Assembly (NCBI GenBank): GCA_002450255.1
Contig: DJYW01000150.1
Span: forward strand, 1-8,024
From: Gammaproteobacteria bacterium UBA6968
Lineage (GTDB): Bacteria > Pseudomonadota > Gammaproteobacteria > Pseudomonadales > Azotimanducaceae
Direction of reading: 5' to 3'
Length of the DNA: 8,024 nt
Part shown: positions 1 through 5,738 of the stretch, in pieces
How the letters are laid out: each line of letters starts with the position of its first letter
How positions within the stretch are numbered: the first letter of the stretch is position 1
Program-made: the position numbers and the translations under genes
The notes under the pieces: generated by a model
Told to the model about the DNA's origin: nothing
The model's input: the letters and a program-made list of their open reading frames with translations, nothing else
The model's database searches: none

Positions 1-24
1 CTTTAGTAAAGGGCTACAAAAAGC

Positions 25-40
25 TTGCGCAACAGCGCAA
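25..40. repeat. Short inverted repeat ahead of the first gene
   Basis: Two perfect 6-base arms (TTGCGC and GCGCAA) flank a 4-base spacer, 38 bases before the first ATG. Positions 1-78 otherwise contain no ORF I can support, and I found no convincing -35/-10 pair on either strand. The repeat could be an operator or an RNA stem, but its size also allows chance. In related genomes a UPF0149 gene (ygfB) often lies on this side; none of it is visible here. Confidence 0.3.
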
Positions 41-78
41 ACTATCTCGCAACAGGAATGTAAACACCAGATACCCCT

Positions 79-315
79 ATGAGCGATTCGGAAGCGGCTT
101 CACACCCCATTGCAGCTGATCAATTAAAAGCATTAGAACAACAGTTGGATGAGCTAGTAGCGCTGACCAAAACCCTCGGGGTAGAAAATCGCGCATTGAG
201 GGCCCAGCAAAAGTCGTGGTCTGTTGAACGCGCCAAACTGCTAGAAAAAAACGAACTCGCAAAAACGCAAGTCACAGCAATGATCGCACGCCTAAAATCC
301 CTTGAGCAAAGTTAA
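79..315 (+). CDS. Small coiled-coil protein, TIGR02449 family
   Basis: A 78-residue soluble protein with no signal peptide or membrane segment. Residues from about 14 to the C-terminus form one long heptad-rich helix, with leucines and alanines at regular spacing and many Glu, Lys, Gln and Arg, so a coiled coil is expected. The central stretch (ENRALR near residue 36, then W, ERAKLLEKNE and the C-terminal MIARLKSLE) matches my memory of the TIGR02449 family, which is encoded just upstream of zapA in many gammaproteobacteria. Its molecular function is not established. A short coiled coil beside zapA suggests a division-associated, ZapB-like role, but that is inference. The ATG at 79 is the only sensible start and gives the family's usual size of about 70-80 residues. 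No clear Shine-Dalgarno sequence precedes it. The stop lies 82 bases before the zapA start. Confidence 0.88.
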   Translation: MSDSEAASHPIAADQLKALEQQLDELVALTKTLGVENRALRAQQKSWSVERAKLLEKNELAKTQVTAMIARLKSLEQS

Positions 316-330
316 AGACGTTTACGCCCG

Positions 331-361
331 TTGGCGGTCGGTAAGTAATCTCCCATACAAT
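331..361 (+). promoter_or_regulatory. Possible sigma-70 promoter for zapA
   Basis: A good -10 hexamer, TACAAT (356-361, 5 of 6 consensus bases), has a partial -35, TTGGCG (331-336, 4 of 6), upstream. The 19-base spacer is longer than ideal. Transcription would begin near 368, about 30 bases before the zapA ATG. It would let zapA be transcribed separately from the gene upstream. This is a motif-only prediction. Confidence 0.3.
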
Positions 362-397
362 GCGTCAAGCCACATTCGGCATAACAATACGATACCA

Positions 398-712
398 ATG
401 AATAACGACAAGCTCACTATCAATGTGGAAATCCTCGGCAAAGAGTATCAGGTCAGTTGCGCGCCTGATGAAGTCGATCAACTGACTGCTTCAGCCAATC
501 TTCTAAATCGAAAAATGCAGGAGATCAGATCAACCGGTAAAGTCGTAGGGCTTGATCGGGTCGCGGTTATGGCTAGCTTAAATATGGCCAGCGAGTTGCT
601 CGCATTACGCAGTCAAAACACCAGCGCCCAATCCGGACAAGATCAGCGGGTTGAAAAAATGGCCGACAAAATACGTTCCGCTTTATCAGAACATAAGCAG
701 CTGCACTTATAG
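398..712 (+). CDS. zapA: Cell division protein ZapA
   Basis: ZapA is a cytoplasmic protein that binds FtsZ, cross-links its filaments and stabilises the Z ring. The 104-residue product has the family layout. An N-terminal globular part (residues 5-66) carries the typical ILGKEYQVSC strand pair at 12-21, the helix with NLLNRKMQEIR at 34-44, and the signature STGKVVGLDRVAVMASLN at 45-62. A C-terminal helix of about 35 residues for tetramer formation follows. I chose the ATG at 398 because it gives the usual length (about 100-109 residues) and aligns with known N-termini. The frame stays open upstream to a TTG at 302, but that would add 32 unmatched residues overlapping the previous gene. No strong ribosome binding site is visible. 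The gene precedes ssrS, as in E. coli and Pseudomonas. Confidence 0.94.
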   Translation: MNNDKLTINVEILGKEYQVSCAPDEVDQLTASANLLNRKMQEIRSTGKVVGLDRVAVMASLNMASELLALRSQNTSAQSGQDQRVEKMADKIRSALSEHKQLHL

Positions 713-972
713 CGACGGTGCTGGACAACCAGAACAGCGGCGATTTCGGCAACTGCTCAATTGCGCAGATCCTACTCTGCCAGGTATCTAACTTATGCTT
801 GAACGTCTTGCTTTCATCTTTTTCACTTTAGGCAAAGGCTTAATCAAGCAAACGATTGGCTAATATTTTTTGTTAGAATATAGAAGGCTAACGCAGCGTC
901 CATACTTCGGTAACCGGCGCTTACTCCTCTATTTGCCTGTTTGCAAGCCTGTAGGAACCAACAACATCTGGT
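713..972 (+). other. Gap between zapA and the 6S RNA promoter
   Basis: No confident gene is present. The gap holds a 5-bp hairpin with a 6-base loop (GCAGA/TCTGC, 765-780) 53 bases after zapA; it has no following T-run, so it is not a standard terminator. A 22-codon ORF starting at ATG 795 and ending at TAA 861-863 would encode a strongly hydrophobic peptide, but it lacks a good ribosome binding site (AGG at 782-784 is 10 bases away). A T6 run at 866-871 follows only a weak 4-bp stem (838-849). GGCTAA occurs twice (858-863 and 886-891), flanking an extended -10-like motif described separately. Confidence 0.4.
871..879 (+). promoter_or_regulatory. Possible distal promoter for ssrS (extended -10)
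   Basis: TGTTAGAAT matches an extended -10 element: TG, one base, then TAGAAT (874-879, 5 of 6 consensus bases). No good -35 lies at the right distance. Transcription would start near 886, about 100 bases before mature 6S RNA. E. coli ssrS also has a distal second promoter whose longer transcript is trimmed, so the position is plausible. The evidence is only this motif. Confidence 0.25.
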
Positions 973-984
973 TATACTCCTCGC
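973..984 (+). promoter_or_regulatory. Proximal sigma-70 promoter of ssrS
   Basis: TATACT (973-978, 5 of 6 consensus bases) ends six bases before the predicted 5' end of 6S RNA at 985, the normal distance from a -10 hexamer to the start site. The bases between (CCTCGC) are GC-rich, as at stringently controlled stable-RNA promoters. The -35 region at the correct spacing (about 950-955, TGTAGG) is poor. A TG at 969-970 lies one base too far upstream for a classical extended -10. Confidence 0.6.
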
Positions 985-1158
985 GTTCCTGGGATGCTCG
1001 CCAGTGGTCGAGTCCTTGAGCCGTTATAAAAACCTCAGGAGTTTCTTCGCGTAGCCTGTGTGCTTACCCAATCTGATGGGCCGCCTTCGGTTGCACAAGA
1101 TTCTCCGCCTTGAACCACGACGGTTCAGGGCAAACCAGCAGCGGCATCACCGGGAACC
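985..1158 (+). ncRNA. ssrS: 6S RNA
   Basis: 6S RNA mimics an open promoter, binds the sigma-70 RNA polymerase holoenzyme and reduces transcription from many promoters in stationary phase. Three features support the call. First, the ends pair: 985-992 with 1150-1157, then, after one bulged base (A1149), 993-997 with 1144-1148, giving the closing stem. Second, the 5' strand of the central bubble has AGTCC then TTGAGCCG at 1011-1023, matching the E. coli segment that templates product RNA. Third, the 3' half carries a perfect 9-bp hairpin (1108-1116 with 1122-1130, loop 1117-1121) with the TTGAACC/GGTTCA core seen in E. coli 6S RNA. The length of about 174 bases is slightly under the 183-184 of E. 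coli. The position between zapA and ygfA is the conserved one. The exact ends are inferred from pairing and the upstream -10 element. Confidence 0.93.
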
Positions 1159-1164
1159 TTTTTT
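1144..1164 (+). terminator. 3' end of 6S RNA with T-run
   Basis: The 3' strand of the 6S closing stem is followed at once by six T residues (1159-1164). This is the layout of an intrinsic terminator whose stem is the closing stem of the RNA itself. The T-run ends 24 bases before the ygfA ATG, so termination cannot be complete if ygfA depends on promoters upstream of ssrS. I found no strong separate local hairpin here. Confidence 0.5.
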
Positions 1165-1188
1165 CTTACGGTATAAAACGAACGGCAT

Positions 1189-1773
1189 ATGGTTTCACGC
1201 CAACAACTCAGAATCCATTTTCGCCAAAAACGCAAAATTGCGAGTGAATTACAGGCCGCCCACACACGCATTAACGATTGTTTGATAGCCCATCCCCTCG
1301 AAGGCATGACCCACATTGCCGGTTATGTAGCGATGCCTGAGGAGGTGGCTTTGCAAGGCTTTTTCAAACACGCCTGGCTAAAAGATCAATCGATCTATGT
1401 GCCGGTCGTAAGCGATAGCGAGATGCACTTTTATCCGTATATGCCAGATACACCGCTCAGCGTTAATACCTTCGGCATCAAAGAACCCGTTTTAGAAAAC
1501 AGCGAACCGGTATCCCCAAACAGGTTAGAAGCCGTGCTGGTACCGTTGGTCGCGTTTGATGCAACAGGCACGAGACTTGGTATGGGAGGCGGCTTCTATG
1601 ACCGCTACTTTGGCGTGCTCGAACCAGACGCTAGGCCACTCTTAATCGGTGTTGCTTTTGCGGTCCAGCAATCAGCAAAGCATCTACCCACAGAACCGTG
1701 GGACGTAAAACTGGATGCCGTTGTTACCGAGCACGAGTTCCTGACCTTCACTGATAAAATCGCCAAGTCATAG
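1189..1773 (+). CDS. ygfA: 5-formyltetrahydrofolate cyclo-ligase (YgfA/Fau)
   Basis: This cytoplasmic enzyme uses ATP to convert 5-formyltetrahydrofolate to 5,10-methenyltetrahydrofolate, returning a storage or inhibitory folate to the one-carbon pool. The 194-residue protein has the family marks in order: a basic N-terminal helix (QLRIHFRQKRK, residues 6-16), the FGIKEP motif at 95-100, the glycine-rich nucleotide/folate loop GTRLGMGGGFYDR at 127-139, and the C-terminal LPTEPWDVKLDAVVTE at 166-181. Its length fits the family's typical 180-200. The ATG at 1189 is the start that keeps the conserved N-terminal helix. No Shine-Dalgarno sequence is evident in front of it. It lies directly downstream of ssrS, and in E. 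coli the two are cotranscribed; the short gap here implies readthrough of the 6S terminator. The gene converges on ilvA, 143 bases from its stop. Confidence 0.95.
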   Translation: MVSRQQLRIHFRQKRKIASELQAAHTRINDCLIAHPLEGMTHIAGYVAMPEEVALQGFFKHAWLKDQSIYVPVVSDSEMHFYPYMPDTPLSVNTFGIKEPVLENSEPVSPNRLEAVLVPLVAFDATGTRLGMGGGFYDRYFGVLEPDARPLLIGVAFAVQQSAKHLPTEPWDVKLDAVVTEHEFLTFTDKIAKS

Positions 1774-1807
1774 CCTTCGCAGTTTGCGTCAACGGAACGC
1801 TGCAACA

Positions 1808-1839
1808 TAAGCGCGGGTATCTAAAGCGCTTGAGATTTT
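1808..1839 (+). terminator. Weak candidate terminator of ygfA
   Basis: A 7-bp stem, counting one terminal T-G pair (TAAGCGC 1808-1814 with GCGCTTG 1826-1832), encloses an 11-base loop and is followed by AGA and four T residues (1836-1839). It lies 35 bases after the ygfA stop in the convergent gap with ilvA. The T-run is short and offset, so efficiency is doubtful. A second weak repeat, ACCGC 1873-1877 with GCGGT 1900-1904, sits nearer the ilvA stop and could serve the other direction. Confidence 0.3.
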
Positions 1840-1916
1840 GCGCGAAATAAATCACTCAACAAAAGCACTTCAACCGCGCCCCTACCTGAAAATTATTTTG
1901 CGGTGAATCTATTTGG

Positions 1917-3431
1917 TTAACGTAAAAATAAGTCGTACGCTTCATTGCCTTCTTCACGCCAGAATCGATAGCCGATTTTTTTTAGATGCTTGGTAAGAAT
2001 CACGCCGTCCTGCTTCTCGGCATCGAAACCTACCAAAACTCGACCCCACGCCGAACCATGATTCCGATAATGGAATAGCGTGATATTCCAACGGGTACCC
2101 AGCCCGCGTAAGAATTGCAGCAACGCGCCTGGGCGCTCAGGAAATTCAAAGCGAAACAAGATCTCTCCAACTGGGGTCGGCCGACGGCCACCAACCATAT
2201 GACGCACATGGACCTTAGCAGCCTCGTTATCAGTCATATCAAAGACTTGGTAACCGCGATCATCTAAACCCGCTGCGACGATGCTCCGGTCGGCAGAAGA
2301 CTCTGTCCGCAGCCCGACATAAATGTAGGCATTATCTGCGTCGGCATAGCGATAATTGAATTCGGTTACGGAACGACTGCCGAGTGCTCTCGCAAATTGC
2401 AGGAAACTCCCGCGCTTTTCGGGGATTTGGACCGCCAGAATCGCCTCCCGTGACTCACCAATTTCGGCTCTCTCGGCAATATGACGCAAGCGATCAAAAT
2501 TCACATTTGCTCCGCTGAGGATAGCGACCGCAGAACGGATTTCGGGGTGAGCGGCCAAGTAGAGCTTCATTCCCGCTATCGCAAGCGCACCGGCGGGCTC
2601 GGACATACAACGCGTATCCTCAAACACATCTTTGATTGCGGCGCAGATCTCGTCGACATTCGCGACAACGACTTCATCGACGTAGCGGCGCGCGATTTTG
2701 AATGGCTCTGCGCCGACCTGAGCAACGCTGACGCCGTCGGCAAATAGATCAAGACTCTCTGCCGGCAACTTGACGCGTCGGCCGGCCGCCATAGCCGCAT
2801 GCAAGCTCGCCGATCCTTCTGCTTCCACACCGACGATTTTGGTTTTTGGATAGAGGTACTTTACATAAGCTGTTATCCCGGCAATGAGGCCGCCGCCGCC
2901 AACCGGTACAAAGATGGCATCTAGAGGTTCCGAGTGCTGATTCATGATTTCGAGACCAATTGTGCCTTGGCCAGCAATCACATCGACATCATCGTAGGGT
3001 GGGATATAGATTAGGCTATCACGCTCTGCCAGTTCCTTGGCACGCCCGGCCGCAGCATCGTAGTTGTCGCCAAAGAGGACAACATTAGCCCCTCGATCGC
3101 GAACTGCATTAACCTTAATGCTGGGGGTGTTCTTACCCATTACGATCGTTGCACGAACCTTGAGATGTTGTGCTCCGGCAGCGACGCCTTGCGCATGATT
3201 TCCGGCAGAGGCCGTTATCACGCCGCGTTCACGCTCCGCGTCGCTTAGTCGCGCCATGCGATTATAAGCACCTCTTATTTTAAAACTAAAAACGCTTTGC
3301 ATATCCTCGCGTTTGAGCCAGATTTGAGTATCGAATCGATTACTCAGGCGCGGTGCATGCGACAGAGGCGTTTCTATCGCCAAATCATAAACCTTGGAAG
3401 ATAGTATTTTCTTTACATAGTTTTCTAGCAT
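1917..3431 (-). CDS. ilvA: Threonine ammonia-lyase, biosynthetic (threonine deaminase)
   Basis: This PLP enzyme converts L-threonine to 2-oxobutanoate and ammonia, the first committed step of isoleucine synthesis, in the cytoplasm. From the chosen start it is 504 residues. The fold-type II catalytic domain shows SFKIRGAY with the PLP lysine at 51, the substrate loop SAGNHAQG at 75-82, the phosphate-binding GGGG at 178-181 and the SGAN motif near 306-309. Two ACT-like regulatory regions follow (about 330-400 and 425-495), each with the family's EKRGSFLQF or ERPGALLQF pattern. This two-domain regulatory end marks the long, isoleucine-inhibited biosynthetic form rather than the short catabolic TdcB. 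I start at the ATG at 3431 because [18 protein letters not shown] matches the Pseudomonas-type N-terminus as I recall it; another ATG three codons upstream (3440) is possible. No clear Shine-Dalgarno sequence precedes either. No leader peptide or attenuator is visible upstream, where rpiA starts divergently. Confidence 0.96.
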   Translation of the reverse strand: MLENYVKKILSSKVYDLAIETPLSHAPRLSNRFDTQIWLKREDMQSVFSFKIRGAYNRMARLSDAERERGVITASAGNHAQGVAAGAQHLKVRATIVMGKNTPSIKVNAVRDRGANVVLFGDNYDAAAGRAKELAERDSLIYIPPYDDVDVIAGQGTIGLEIMNQHSEPLDAIFVPVGGGGLIAGITAYVKYLYPKTKIVGVEAEGSASLHAAMAAGRRVKLPAESLDLFADGVSVAQVGAEPFKIARRYVDEVVVANVDEICAAIKDVFEDTRCMSEPAGALAIAGMKLYLAAHPEIRSAVAILSGANVNFDRLRHIAERAEIGESREAILAVQIPEKRGSFLQFARALGSRSVTEFNYRYADADNAYIYVGLRTESSADRSIVAAGLDDRGYQVFDMTDNEAAKVHVRHMVGGRRPTPVGEILFRFEFPERPGALLQFLRGLGTRWNITLFHYRNHGSAWGRVLVGFDAEKQDGVILTKHLKKIGYRFWREEGNEAYDLFLR

Positions 3432-3489
3432 GGGCACCATTTTCTGTGTGTTTGCTGCAGCTGTGCCCTATCAGGCAAATACTGACTCA

Positions 3490-4197
3490 ATGGAGAGCAC
3501 TACCAACATTCAGGAGGCTACCATCAGCGTACCAAGTCAGGATGATTTAAAACGACGGGTTGCGGCCGCCGCGGTGGCTCTAATCGAACCCGAACTAGAT
3601 AGCAAAACTATTGTTGGGGTAGGCACGGGGTCAACCGTCAACTACTTTATTGATGCGTTGGCCAACGTCAAGCACTCTTTTGAGGCAGCTGTGTCTTCTA
3701 GCGACGCATCCACACGAAGACTGGAAGAGCTGGGCGTTCACGTAGTCAAACTTAACACCGTAGACACCATTAAGTGCTACATCGACGGTGCTGACGAAAT
3801 CGATACGGCCAAACGGCTTATTAAAGGGGGAGGCGGCGCGTTGACGCGAGAGAAAATTGTGGCGTCCGCCTCAGAACGTTTCATTTGCATCGCTGATGCA
3901 AGCAAACTTGTCCCAAAACTAGGCCAGTACCCGTTACCTGTTGAAGTTCTCCCGATGGCACGAAGCCATGTCGCACGCCGAATAAAAGCGCTCGGAGGTG
4001 ACCCAATCTGGCGAGAAGGCGTGGTCACCGATAACGGCAATTGGATATTAGACGTACATAACCTGGATGTCAGTGATCCCCTCGCGATGGAATCAAAACT
4101 CAATGATCTGCCAGGCGTGCTATGCAACGGTATTTTCGCATTTCAAAGTGCCGACGTCGTGCTGTACGCGGACTCGACAACTGTTCATCAGCTATAA
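3490..4197 (+). CDS. rpiA: Ribose-5-phosphate isomerase A
   Basis: RpiA interconverts ribose 5-phosphate and ribulose 5-phosphate in the non-oxidative pentose phosphate pathway. From ATG 3490 the product is 235 residues, against 219 in E. coli. Visible motifs are GVGTGST at 43-49, SSSDAST at 69-75, DGADEID at 99-105, [11 protein letters not shown] at 112-122 and DNGN at 181-184. Asp99, Asp102, Lys112 and Glu121 match E. coli Asp81, Asp84, Lys94 and Glu103 with a constant offset of 18, so the active site is complete. The start is uncertain. ATG 3490 has no Shine-Dalgarno sequence and adds about 14 residues before the E. coli start. A perfect AGGAGG (3512-3517) instead lies five bases before an in-frame ATC at 3523, which would give 224 residues. 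An ATG at 3430 overlaps ilvA and is unlikely. The gene diverges from ilvA and converges on the dehydrogenase gene. Confidence 0.95.
   Translation: MESTTNIQEATISVPSQDDLKRRVAAAAVALIEPELDSKTIVGVGTGSTVNYFIDALANVKHSFEAAVSSSDASTRRLEELGVHVVKLNTVDTIKCYIDGADEIDTAKRLIKGGGGALTREKIVASASERFICIADASKLVPKLGQYPLPVEVLPMARSHVARRIKALGGDPIWREGVVTDNGNWILDVHNLDVSDPLAMESKLNDLPGVLCNGIFAFQSADVVLYADSTTVHQL
3512..3517 (+). promoter_or_regulatory. Perfect Shine-Dalgarno sequence inside the 5' end of rpiA
   Basis: AGGAGG is the strongest ribosome binding site match on the plus strand near any gene here. It lies 20 bases inside the ORF if translation begins at ATG 3490. No ATG, GTG or TTG lies in frame at 5-12 bases downstream; the codon at the normal distance is ATC (3523-3525). 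It may define a rare ATC start or be a chance Gln-Glu codon pair. Confidence 0.4.
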
Positions 4198-4219
4198 CGC
4201 AAACTCACGTGAGCTAACG

Positions 4220-4251
4220 TCACCAAGTTTGGGTAAAACTAGCTTTGGTGA
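4220..4251. terminator. Hairpin between convergent rpiA and dehydrogenase genes
   Basis: TCACCA (4220-4225) pairs with TGGTGA (4246-4251), and AGTTT (4226-4230) stacks on it by pairing with AAACT (4236-4240). This gives 11 bp with a 5-base bulge (4241-4245) and a 5-base loop. It starts 22 bases after the rpiA stop and overlaps the end and TAG stop of the facing gene. No T-run follows on either strand, so it may work as a transcript-end stabiliser rather than an intrinsic terminator. A 10-base perfect palindrome, CTCACGTGAG, lies just before it (4204-4213). Confidence 0.4.
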
Positions 4252-5615
4252 GTGCTTTGCAGAAGTTTGCCTGGATTCAATATATGTGCGGGATCGAAGA
4301 GCTGTTTTAGTCCGTGCATTAGATCGAGCTCAGCACCACTACGGCTGTAATCAAGATAATCGCGTTTTAGCAATCCAACGCCATGCTCAGCGGAAATACT
4401 GCCATTTCGAGCAGAGACGAGCTTAAAAATCTCCGGACTCATGGTATTCCCATGCGCAAAGAACTCATCCACCGACATGCGATCAGGACGCAATATATTT
4501 AAGTGCAAATTGCCGTCGCCGATATGCCCATACCAGCAGACCTCAAAATCCGGGTAGGCTTTACTCACATAACCATCAACGTCGCTAAGAAAATCTGGCA
4601 CGTCTGCGATTCTGACCGACAAATCGTTTTTGTACGGCGTGTAGCAGGCAATGCTTTCGGAAATGCCCTCGCGAAGTTGCCAAAGGGCTTTGGCTTGCGC
4701 TGCGGACTGGCTTAGCACGCCATCGGTTATCCAACCTTTGTCCAGACACTCCGAGAAAGCTGCCTCGGCTGCATCGAGCGCGGATTCGTCGAATTCCAAG
4801 AGCGCATAGTTCTCGACGCGGCTTGTTAAGGGATCAGGCAAGCTACGATGCTGCTGTACTTTGGTAAGCGCCAGGTCAGAGAAAAACTCGAAGGCAGACA
4901 AAGTCAGCTTAGCGCTAAATTGCTGTAGCACACTCAGCAGATCCGCAACCTTTGGCACGCCTAAAACCATAACAGTTTGTGGCTCAGGTTGACTCGCAAG
5001 GCGCATGTCTACTTCGCAAATTAAACCCAGCGTACCCTCAGAGCCAATGAGTAAATGACGTAGATCATAGCCCGTGGCATTTTTGACCAGCCCGTGGTTA
5101 CAGGCGACTAAATCGCCCCGTCCGGTTACTGCTGTTAGGCCTGCGACCCAATCACGCGTTAACCCATAGCGAATTACTTTAATGCCGCCAGCATTGGTCG
5201 CGACGTTGCCGCCAATTTGGCTTGACCCAGATGACGCGAAGTCCACTGGATAGAACATGCCTTGCTCTTCTGCAAAGGCCTGTAGATTTGCAGTGATTGT
5301 GCCTGCCTGGCACTTAACCACTTTGTCCTCGGGTGAAAAATCAAGAATCTGATTCATGCGATCAAAACTGACGACCACTTCACCTTGGCTTGCCACGGCG
5401 CCACCGGATAATCCTGTCCTGCCGCCAGAAGGCACCAACGCCAGCTGATTAGCCACCGCATACCTAACGAGTTCCTGCACTTGGGCGTTTGACTCAGGGA
5501 AAACAATCGCACTTGGCGCTACAGGCAGACCGTTGGTCCAATCCTTGCCCCAGTGAGCCAGGCTGTCTGCATCGAGACGAATCTGATTTTCATTCACAAC
5601 ATGGCTTAAGTTCAT
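4239..5615 (-). CDS. d2hgdh: FAD-linked oxidase, D-2-hydroxyglutarate dehydrogenase type
   Basis: The 458-residue protein belongs to the VAO/PCMH flavoprotein family and most resembles bacterial D-2-hydroxyglutarate dehydrogenase, which oxidises D-2-hydroxyglutarate to 2-oxoglutarate and passes electrons on, probably through electron-transfer flavoprotein. The N-terminal FAD domain contains VPSGGRTGLSGG at 61-72 and the SSGSSQIGGNVATNAGG stretch at 128-144. The C-terminal domain has HIGDGNLH at 364-371 and AEHGVG at 409-414; His364, His371 and Glu410 are the expected metal ligands and His411 the likely catalytic base. I start at ATG 5615 because GGAG lies six bases upstream; a GTG at 5642 would add nine residues but lacks such a site. 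GlcD-type glycolate oxidase or D-lactate dehydrogenase is the main alternative, but the overall sequence fits Pseudomonas D2HGDH (PA0317-like) closely. Its usual neighbour serA is absent here. Confidence 0.85.
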   Translation of the reverse strand: MNLSHVVNENQIRLDADSLAHWGKDWTNGLPVAPSAIVFPESNAQVQELVRYAVANQLALVPSGGRTGLSGGAVASQGEVVVSFDRMNQILDFSPEDKVVKCQAGTITANLQAFAEEQGMFYPVDFASSGSSQIGGNVATNAGGIKVIRYGLTRDWVAGLTAVTGRGDLVACNHGLVKNATGYDLRHLLIGSEGTLGLICEVDMRLASQPEPQTVMVLGVPKVADLLSVLQQFSAKLTLSAFEFFSDLALTKVQQHRSLPDPLTSRVENYALLEFDESALDAAEAAFSECLDKGWITDGVLSQSAAQAKALWQLREGISESIACYTPYKNDLSVRIADVPDFLSDVDGYVSKAYPDFEVCWYGHIGDGNLHLNILRPDRMSVDEFFAHGNTMSPEIFKLVSARNGSISAEHGVGLLKRDYLDYSRSGAELDLMHGLKQLFDPAHILNPGKLLQSTHQS

Positions 5616-5620
5616 AGCTA

Positions 5621-5626
5621 TCTCCG
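5621..5626 (-). promoter_or_regulatory. Ribosome binding site fixing the dehydrogenase start
   Basis: On the minus strand CGGAGA contains GGAG (5622-5625) six bases before ATG 5615. It supports that start over the GTG at 5642. Confidence 0.75.
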
Positions 5627-5642
5627 TATAGCCAGCGTGCAC

Positions 5643-5661
5643 CTCGCTTTGATTTAGCGAG
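5643..5661. repeat. Inverted repeat ahead of the dehydrogenase gene
   Basis: CTCGCT (5643-5648) and AGCGAG (5656-5661) form a perfect 6-bp stem around the A/T-rich loop TTGATTT, 27 bases upstream of the dehydrogenase ATG. It may be an operator for a local regulator or a 5' leader stem. No T-run follows it on the minus strand. I could not find a convincing -35/-10 pair to place it against. Confidence 0.35.
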
Positions 5662-5709
5662 TGCGATTCTCAAGACTACTTTCCATTCGTCCGCGTCGCT
5701 CAGCGTTCA

Positions 5710-5738
5710 ACCGCCAGCGCTCACTAAGCGGTCGAGCG
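5710..5738 (-). repeat. GC-rich overlapping stems after fba
   Basis: Immediately past the fba stop two mutually exclusive 5-bp stems can form: ACCGC (5710-5714) with GCGGT (5728-5732), and CGCTC (5718-5722) with GAGCG (5734-5738). The location suits a transcript-end structure, but no T-run follows on the minus strand, so transcription probably continues into the dehydrogenase gene at least in part. Confidence 0.25.

Noticed and set aside
302..397. N-terminal extension of zapA from a TTG codon
   Set aside because: It overlaps the previous gene, has no ribosome binding site, and adds 32 residues unlike any ZapA. The ATG at 398 matches the family.
838..871. Intrinsic terminator ending in a T6 run
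   Set aside because: The only stem nearby has 4 bp and lies 16 bases before the T-run, which is too weak and too distant.
1058..1285. 75-codon plus-strand ORF
   Set aside because: It runs through the 3' half of 6S RNA and out of frame into ygfA. The composition is unlike a real protein.
3432..3440. ilvA start at the ATG three codons upstream (3440)
   Set aside because: Kept as an alternative only. The downstream ATG matches the Pseudomonas-type N-terminus, and neither start has a clear ribosome binding site.
3430..3489. rpiA start at ATG 3430
   Set aside because: It would overlap the ilvA start codon and add about 34 residues to RpiA compared with the E. coli protein, with no ribosome binding site.
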